A stretch of 64,000 nt of DNA. Origin: Gammaproteobacteria bacterium. Its GTDB lineage: Bacteria; Pseudomonadota; Gammaproteobacteria; Steroidobacterales; Steroidobacteraceae. A model generated the notes under the pieces. The model ran no database searches, was not told the origin of the DNA, and saw only the letters and a list, made by a program, of their open reading frames with translations. The position numbers and the translations under genes were made by a program. The stretch is taken from positions 1 to 64,000 of the forward strand of contig VGTW01000001.1 in assembly GCA_016874555.1 (NCBI GenBank). The letters run 5' to 3'. Positions 57,659 through 64,000 of this stretch are shown piece by piece. Position 1 is the first letter of the stretch. Each line of letters starts with the position of its first letter.

Positions 57659-60152
57659 CTCCACGTAGCGTACTCGCCGGCGGTTGCTGCAACACGCTGC
57701 GAGTCGCTAGCCAGCCACTCGTCGCTACCAACAGACCGCCGCCAAATAGACCGATCACCCAGATCAAAGGATCAAATGCGTAGCTCACTTGTAGGATCTG
57801 CCTGGCGAGAAAATAACCGGCGATCGATGCGCCGATCGCGGCTAGAAACCCCGACAACAAACCGAGGGCGCTGAACTCTGCAATGATGCCGCGAGCGACG
57901 GTGCCACGGCTCGCTCCGAGCGTGCGTAACATCGCGCTTTCGTAACGACGCTCGTCGCGCGAAGCCTGCACGGCGGCCAGCAACACCACGAGTCCGGCGA
58001 ACAAGGTAAATACGAAAACGCTCTGTACCGCGAACACCGCTTTGTCAATAACCGAGCGCACTTGCGATAGCAGGTCATCAAGGTCGAATACCGAGACACT
58101 CGGGAAACGTCGTACGAGATCGGCGATCACTCTGCCGTCGCCAGGCTTTAAGTAGGCGCTCGTCATCCAAGTCCCCGCGAGCTCATCAAGTAAGCCTGGC
58201 GGAAAGACGACGAAAAAGTTGGGTTGAAAACCGTCCCACTTGATCTTGCGGACGCTGGCGACTTCCGCTTCGATGGTTTCACCAGCGACGTCAAAGGTCA
58301 TCTTGTCGCCGATGCGCAGCCCGAGACCCTGCTGATACTCATCGGAGATCGAGACCAGCGGCCGACCATGCTCGGCCGCCGTCCACCACCGTCCATCGAC
58401 GATGACGTTGTCACTGCCGAGTTCTGCTTGCCAGGTGATATTTTGATCGCGTCGTGAATAACCCTCGCCTCGCGGATCACTGAAGACGATAGTCTCAACA
58501 GACTTGTCATTGAGTTGCGTGAGGCGCGCGCGGATCATCGGCAGCGCCCGAGAGCGACTGGCGCCACTCTCCCCCAGAAAATCGAAGAAGGCCTCACGTT
58601 CGTCGGGCGGAATATTGATGAAAAAGAAGTTGGGAAGATCCGCAGGTAGGCTGCGTCGCCAATCATTTAGCAGGTCGTTGCGCACCACAGCGAGCAGCAA
58701 TAACACCATGAGACCCAAACCGAAAGCGACGATCTGCACCACGCTTTCAGCGCGGCGACGACTGAGATTGGCAATGCCGTAGCGCCATGAGACGCCCACC
58801 GTGCCGCGCAAAGATCCTGCGATACGTACGAGTATCCAACCGGCGACGCCCAGTACCGCGGTGAATACCGCAAGTCCGATCACAAAGCCAAAGAATAGGC
58901 GTAGATCGCGCACCACGTACCAGACAAGAAAGACGACGGCAGTCACTGCAGGTCCGAACGCCAGCCAAATCACTGGCGGTGGCGGCTCCATGTCACGACG
59001 CAGCACGCGGATGGCTGGGACACGCGAAAGCTGTAACAGCGGCGGTAGCGCAAATCCGGCAAGTAAAGCCACCGAGGTCAGAAGTCCGAGCGCGAGCGGC
59101 ACCAGGTCGGGTGGCGGCAAATCTGCCACCAAGAGCCCCTGCAGCGCCTGCAGAAGCCACTCCTGCGCCAAAAAACCGAGGGCCGCACCGAGCACGGCGG
59201 CGGCGAGGGCGATGATCAGCAGTTGTAGCAAGCTCACCGCTAGAATCAGTCCGCGAGTCGCACCCAGAGTTTTGAGTAGCGCCACGGAGTCGAAGTGTCG
59301 CTGCACGTAGCGTCGCGCAGCCATCGCGACCGCGATCGCGCACAGCAGCACAGCGACGAGACTCGCGAGACTGAGAAAACGTCCCGCACGATCGATGGCG
59401 TTCTGGATTTGCGGGCTGGCTTCGGCAATATCGCGCAAACGTTCGCCGCGCTGCTTTTTTTTGTCGAGCCAAATCTTGAAGCGTTCGATTTGCTGACGAT
59501 CGCCAGCGAACAACAGCGCATGGGTGGCGCGGGAGCCAGGCTGCAGCAAGCGGGTCGAAGGCAGATCGTCGGCATGCATCAGCATGGACGGCGCGAGCTC
59601 GCCGAAGCCGCCGCCCTGGTCAGGACGAGTAATCAGCACCCGCGTGATGCGGAAGTTCGCTGCGCCGACCGAGGCGTTATCGCCAACCCGCGCATCGAGC
59701 GCCGCAAGCAGTTTGGAGTCGGGCCAGACCTCACCGGGACGAGGTCCGCCATCAACAGGTGTTGGCGTGCCAAACGCCTGCGGCGCAACGCCGACCACGC
59801 CGCGTAACGGGTATCCCTCGCCCACCGCACGCAGGTTGGCCAGCTGGTTACGATTATCGCGAAAGACGACGCTCAACACCGAAGTCGTGCGCGCCGTGCG
59901 CAGCCCCCGATTCTTTGCCTCGACTGCGTACCTCTCGTCGAGCGCAGCCGAGGCCGACTCGAGCCGCAGGTCGGCAGCCAGCACTTCATTGGCCTGCAGG
60001 GCTACCGACTGACTGATGCGATTGACCAGAAAACTGACGCCGGTCAGGGCGCCCACGGCCACCGTTAGTGCTACCAAAAGAATACCGAGCTCGCCCGACC
60101 TCCACTCACGACCGAGCAGGCGCACCCCAAGAATTGTAGCGCGGCGCAGCAT
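57648..60152 (-). CDS. FtsX-like ABC transporter permease (YbbP-like)
   Basis: 834 aa with two FtsX-type TM blocks (VAIAMAARRYVQRHFDSVALLKTLGATRG; SRDERRYESAMLRTLGASRG). Confidence 0.92.
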   Translation of the reverse strand: MLRRATILGVRLLGREWRSGELGILLVALTVAVGALTGVSFLVNRISQSVALQANEVLAADLRLESASAALDERYAVEAKNRGLRTARTTSVLSVVFRDNRNQLANLRAVGEGYPLRGVVGVAPQAFGTPTPVDGGPRPGEVWPDSKLLAALDARVGDNASVGAANFRITRVLITRPDQGGGFGELAPSMLMHADDLPSTRLLQPGSRATHALLFAGDRQQIERFKIWLDKKKQRGERLRDIAEASPQIQNAIDRAGRFLSLASLVAVLLCAIAVAMAARRYVQRHFDSVALLKTLGATRGLILAVSLLQLLIIALAAAVLGAALGFLAQEWLLQALQGLLVADLPPPDLVPLALGLLTSVALLAGFALPPLLQLSRVPAIRVLRRDMEPPPPVIWLAFGPAVTAVVFLVWYVVRDLRLFFGFVIGLAVFTAVLGVAGWILVRIAGSLRGTVGVSWRYGIANLSRRRAESVVQIVAFGLGLMVLLLLAVVRNDLLNDWRRSLPADLPNFFFINIPPDEREAFFDFLGESGASRSRALPMIRARLTQLNDKSVETIVFSDPRGEGYSRRDQNITWQAELGSDNVIVDGRWWTAAEHGRPLVSISDEYQQGLGLRIGDKMTFDVAGETIEAEVASVRKIKWDGFQPNFFVVFPPGLLDELAGTWMTSAYLKPGDGRVIADLVRRFPSVSVFDLDDLLSQVRSVIDKAVFAVQSVFVFTLFAGLVVLLAAVQASRDERRYESAMLRTLGASRGTVARGIIAEFSALGLLSGFLAAIGASIAGYFLARQILQVSYAFDPLIWVIGLFGGGLLVATSGWLATRSVLQQPPASTLRGDSA

Positions 60153-60154
60153 GA

Positions 60155-60832
60155 TCAGCCCGGCCCCATGCGCCCGGATTCCATGACCCAGACGCGACCG
60201 CAGCGCGCCGCAAGCGAGCGGTCATGGGTGACAAGTGCGAGCGTGGTGCCGGAGGTGGCGTTAAGATCAAACAGCAAATCAGCAATCTTTGCCCCCGTAC
60301 CGGTATCGAGATTACCCGTGGGTTCATCGGCGAATAGCACCGCAGGCCGCGTGACGAAAGCGCGCGCGATCGCCACGCGCTGCTGCTCACCGCCTGAAAG
60401 TTGCCTTGGATAGTGGTCAACTCGCTCGCGCAGGCCGACACGCTCGAGCGCTTCGAGTGCTCCGCCACGTGCATCGCGGCGATCCGCGAGCTCCAGCGGC
60501 AGCATCACGTTTTCGAGTGCAGTCAATGCCGGCACCAGATGAAACGACTGAAACACAAAACCTACCCGCTCGGCACGCAATCGCGCCCGCCCATCTTCAT
60601 CGAGCGAGGTGAGATCGACGCCATCGAGTAACACCTTGCCCTCGCTTGGCACGTCGAGTCCTGCCAGTAACGCCAACAAGGTCGATTTACCGGCTCCGGA
60701 AACGCCAACGATGGCGACCGACTCACCGGCATGCACCTGGAACGAGACCTGCTGAACGATGGTCAGCGTACCTTCTGGACTGCTAACCTGTTTGCTGAGG
60801 TCCCGAACTTCGAGGACGATATCTTTGGTCAC
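60155..60832 (-). CDS. ABC transporter ATP-binding protein (YbbA/LolD-like)
   Basis: VAIVGVSGAGKSTLLALLAGLD, LSGGEQQRVAIARAFVTRPAVLFADEPTGNLD; GTG start inferred (ORF extends to 60919). Confidence 0.93.
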   Translation of the reverse strand: MTKDIVLEVRDLSKQVSSPEGTLTIVQQVSFQVHAGESVAIVGVSGAGKSTLLALLAGLDVPSEGKVLLDGVDLTSLDEDGRARLRAERVGFVFQSFHLVPALTALENVMLPLELADRRDARGGALEALERVGLRERVDHYPRQLSGGEQQRVAIARAFVTRPAVLFADEPTGNLDTGTGAKIADLLFDLNATSGTTLALVTHDRSLAARCGRVWVMESGRMGPG

Positions 60833-61460
60833 AAAACGTTCCTTCGTCTTGGCGTCGCTACTAGCTAACCTGCCGACTTGGGCCTTGGGCAATGACGCGC
60901 GCGGCAAGTTCCCGACCATCCTGGTCCTGGGGGATAGCGTCAGCGCCGGTTACGGACTCACGAACGGCGAAGGCTGGGTGGCTGTGCTGCAGGCGCGACT
61001 CAAGGCTCAAGGTTACGGGTACCGCGTGGTCAATGCCAGCGTTAGCGGCGAAACCACAACCGGTGGACTTGCAAGACTTCCGCGAGCGCTCAGCGTGCAT
61101 CGACCCGAAATCGTCATCGTCGAACTCGGGGGCAACGACGGGCTCCGGGCGCTACCGCTGGAAACCTCCAGGGCCAATCTAGACAAAATCATCCAGTCCG
61201 CAAAAACGTCCGGTGCAAAAGTGCTGCTGCTCGGTATGAAGATCCCGCCAAATTATGGGCTGCGGTACTCGGCCGGCTTCGAGCAAGTCTTCAAAGACCT
61301 AGCACGCCAGCACAAGCTACCGTTCGAACCCTTTTTTCTCGAGAAAATCGCACTCGTTCCCGGCATGATTCAGGCTGACGGTTTACATCCTACGGCAAAG
61401 GCCCAACCGATCATGCTCGATACTATCTGGCCGGTGTTGAAGCCGATGTTACAGCGCTGA
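60825..61460 (+). CDS. tesA: Arylesterase / lysophospholipase TesA-like SGNH hydrolase
   Basis: ILVLGDSVSAGYGL, VELGGNDGLR, DGLHPTAKAQPIM; start uncertain (TTG 60825 or 60852). Confidence 0.9.
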   Translation: MVTKRSFVLASLLANLPTWALGNDARGKFPTILVLGDSVSAGYGLTNGEGWVAVLQARLKAQGYGYRVVNASVSGETTTGGLARLPRALSVHRPEIVIVELGGNDGLRALPLETSRANLDKIIQSAKTSGAKVLLLGMKIPPNYGLRYSAGFEQVFKDLARQHKLPFEPFFLEKIALVPGMIQADGLHPTAKAQPIMLDTIWPVLKPMLQR

Positions 61461-61507
61461 CTCGGACTCGATCGCGATAATTTTTGCAGTTTCGCTGAGG
61501 TTCTTGT

Positions 61508-63181
61508 ATGTCGAAAGTCTGGCTTGCTTCTTATCCGACTGGCGTAGCGGCTGAAATCGATCCGCAACAATACCGCTCGCTCGCCGACATGGCGGAGAGG
61601 AGCTTCTCGGAGTTCGCCTCGCGTCCGGCTTATGTACAGATGGACAAGTCAATCAACTACGGCGAACTGGATCGCGACTCGCAAGCCTTCGGCGCATGGT
61701 TGCAACAGCGGGCTGGCCTGAAGCGCGGTGATCGCGTCGCCATCATGATGCCTAACGTGCTGCAGTATCCGATCACTTTGTTCGGTGTGCTTCGCGCCGG
61801 CGGTACGGTGGTCAACACCAATCCGCTTTACACCGCCCGTGAACTCGAACACCAGCTACGCGACTCCGGCGCCGAAACCATCATCATCCTCGAAAACTTT
61901 GCCCACGTATTGCAGGAAGTGATCGGGAGCACGCGCGTGCGTACCGTGATCGTGACCAGCGTCGGCGAACTGCTCGGCTTTCCCAAAGGCAAGATCATCG
62001 ACTTTGTGGTCCGACGCGTTCGCAAAGCCGTTCCACCGTGGCAATTGTCTGGCGCCTTACGCTTCGCTGCAGTGCTGCGCGAGGGGCGCACGCTGCAGCT
62101 GACCAAGCTCGATCTGCATCATGGTGATCTGGCCTTCCTGCAATACACCGGCGGCACGACAGGCGTTTCGAAGGGCGCCATGTTGAGTCACGGCAATATG
62201 GTCGCCAACGTACTGCAGTCCACGGCCTGGACCGAGCCCGTGATGCCGCGCGGCGAAGTCGGCATTGCCATCACGGCGTTACCTCTTTACCACATCTTTG
62301 CCCTGACGGCGAACTGCATCCTCTTCCTGCGCTTGGGTTGGACTAATATATTGATCACCAACCCGCGTGATTTTCCAGGCTTCATCGCCGAGCTCAAAAA
62401 ATATCGCTTCACCTACATGTCGGGGGTCAACACGCTATTCAACGCGCTGCTGCATACGCCCGGCTTCGATCAACTCGACTTCACCAATCTGCGTTGCACA
62501 CTGGGCGGCGGTATGGCCGTGCAGCGCGCGGTCGCCGAGCGCTGGAAGCAAGTGACCGGCTGCATCCTCACTCAGGCCTGGGGTCTCACCGAAACGTCGC
62601 CCGCCGCCTGCATCAACCCGATCGCCGTCGACTTTAACGATTCGATCGGTTTACCGATCTCATCGACCGAGATCGGTATCGCCGATGACAACGGCAACAT
62701 GCTGCCGACCGGCGAACTCGGCGAGATCTGCGTGCGCGGTCCGCAAGTCATGCAGGGCTACTACAACCGCCCCGAAGAAACCGCAAAGGTGATGCTGCCC
62801 GGCGGTTGGCTACGGACAGGAGACATCGGCCACATGGACGACAAAGGCTTCGTCTACATCGAAGATCGCAAGAAGGACATGATCAACGTCTCGGGCTTCA
62901 ATGTTTACCCGAACGAAGTCGAGGGCGTCGCCGTCACCCACCCGGGCGTGCTCGAAGTGGCTGCAGTCGCCAAGACCGACGAGCGTTCCGGCGAAGCGGT
63001 AGCGCTTTTCGTGGTACGCAAAGATCCGAAGCTCACCGAGAACGACATCATCGAGTACTGCCGCGCCGCGCTCACTGGCTACAAGGTGCCGCACTACGTT
63101 TATTTCCGCAGCGAACTGCCGAAGACCAACGTCGGTAAGATTTTGCGGCGCGAGCTGCGCGACGAAGCGCAAAAACTCTAG
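61508..63181 (+). CDS. fadD: Long-chain fatty-acid-CoA ligase
   Basis: LQYTGGTTGVSKGAMLSHGNMVAN, WGLTETSPAACINP, GWLRTGDIGHMDDKGFVYIEDRKKDMINVSGFNVYPNEVE. Confidence 0.95.
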   Translation: MSKVWLASYPTGVAAEIDPQQYRSLADMAERSFSEFASRPAYVQMDKSINYGELDRDSQAFGAWLQQRAGLKRGDRVAIMMPNVLQYPITLFGVLRAGGTVVNTNPLYTARELEHQLRDSGAETIIILENFAHVLQEVIGSTRVRTVIVTSVGELLGFPKGKIIDFVVRRVRKAVPPWQLSGALRFAAVLREGRTLQLTKLDLHHGDLAFLQYTGGTTGVSKGAMLSHGNMVANVLQSTAWTEPVMPRGEVGIAITALPLYHIFALTANCILFLRLGWTNILITNPRDFPGFIAELKKYRFTYMSGVNTLFNALLHTPGFDQLDFTNLRCTLGGGMAVQRAVAERWKQVTGCILTQAWGLTETSPAACINPIAVDFNDSIGLPISSTEIGIADDNGNMLPTGELGEICVRGPQVMQGYYNRPEETAKVMLPGGWLRTGDIGHMDDKGFVYIEDRKKDMINVSGFNVYPNEVEGVAVTHPGVLEVAAVAKTDERSGEAVALFVVRKDPKLTENDIIEYCRAALTGYKVPHYVYFRSELPKTNVGKILRRELRDEAQKL

Positions 63182-64000
63182 AGCGGGTCATCGGCGCTGA
63201 ACAGGCGCCGATGCTCGCCGATGGCGTAACGATCCGTCATGCCGGCCACGTAGTCGGCCACCGCGCGCGCCCGACCCGCGAGCCCCGCGGCCGACTCTGC
63301 CGTTGCCGCTGCATCGCGATGCTCGCGTGGTAGCAGATCGATGTCGCGCATCAAGCCCGCGAACAACTCACGCAACACTTTGCGTGCCTTATCAGTCATG
63401 CCGAGTACGCGGTGGTGACGATACAGATTGGCATTCAAGAAACGCTTGAGTTCGAGATGCTCGGCGTAGGCAGCCTCACTCAAAGAAATCAAGGGTGATT
63501 CCTGGCTGCGTACGTCATCGATGCTGCGCACCCTCGCAGCGGCGATCTGAGCGCGGCTAGTGTTGACCACATCGACGACCACGCGATTGATCATGCGGCG
63601 GATGGTCTCGTGGATCACCCGGCGTCCGGTAAGTTGCGGATAGCGCTCGAGTACCGCCGCGTATTCGCGACCGAAAACGACCACCTCGCGAAGTGCATCG
63701 ATCTCCACGAGTCCAGAGCGCAGGCCATCGTCGACATCGTGATTGTTATAGGCAATCGCGTCGGCTAAGTTGGCGAGCTGCGCTTCGAGGCCGGGCTGTT
63801 GGCGCCGCAAAAAGCGCTCGCCGAGTTCACCGAGCAGTCGGGCATTGTTAGCCGAACAGTGCTTGAGAATACCCTCGCGAGTTTCGAAGGTCAGATTGAG
63901 TCCTGGGAAGTCTGCATAACGCTCCTCTAGCAAATCGACCACGCGCAGCGACTGCAGGTTGTGTTCAAAGCCGCCGTAGTCCCACATGCATTCATTGAGC
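63178..64000 (-). CDS. dgt: Deoxyguanosinetriphosphate triphosphohydrolase-like, C-terminal part (5' end beyond window)
   Basis: GGFEHNLQSLRVVDLLEERY, ANLADAIAYNNHDVDDGLRSGL. Confidence 0.9.
   Translation of the reverse strand, partial: LNECMWDYGGFEHNLQSLRVVDLLEERYADFPGLNLTFETREGILKHCSANNARLLGELGERFLRRQQPGLEAQLANLADAIAYNNHDVDDGLRSGLVEIDALREVVVFGREYAAVLERYPQLTGRRVIHETIRRMINRVVVDVVNTSRAQIAAARVRSIDDVRSQESPLISLSEAAYAEHLELKRFLNANLYRHHRVLGMTDKARKVLRELFAGLMRDIDLLPREHRDAAATAESAAGLAGRARAVADYVAGMTDRYAIGEHRRLFSADDPL

Overview
High-GC bacterial chromosomal window, probably a gammaproteobacterium judging by gene content. Most of it is ordinary metabolism: mdh, fadE-type acyl-CoA dehydrogenase, dinB, a complete propionyl-CoA/methylmalonyl-CoA module, IorAB-type molybdo-hydroxylase, RND efflux pump, the Anbu proteasome-like cluster, AhpC/AhpD/OxyR, photolyase, YbbA/YbbP-type ABC transporter with TesA, FadD and dgt. 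No tRNA, rRNA, CRISPR array or recognisable transposase/integrase was found. The accessory regions are the most interesting. (1) A beta-CASP metallo-beta-lactamase pseudogene (minus strand) is split by a ~4.2 kb foreign segment (about 22258-26440). GTGCACA occurs at both junctions, and the segment carries a macro-domain remnant, a three-gene operon and a truncated Tat-signal gene. (2) A 55-bp inverted repeat (52/55 identical by eye) brackets a DUF1838-like gene with two in-frame TAA stops plus a DUF1993-like gene. (3) A Zur / COG0523 GTPase / WD40 cluster has a GTPase with altered Walker A and CxCC motifs. (4) A nitrilase-family protein has Thr where the catalytic Cys is expected. (5) There are unusual fusions: lipocalin-rhodanese, and FakA-like DhaL with DegV/FakB. 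No clearly new multi-gene defence or mobile system could be established from sequence alone. All family assignments come from motif reading, not database search.
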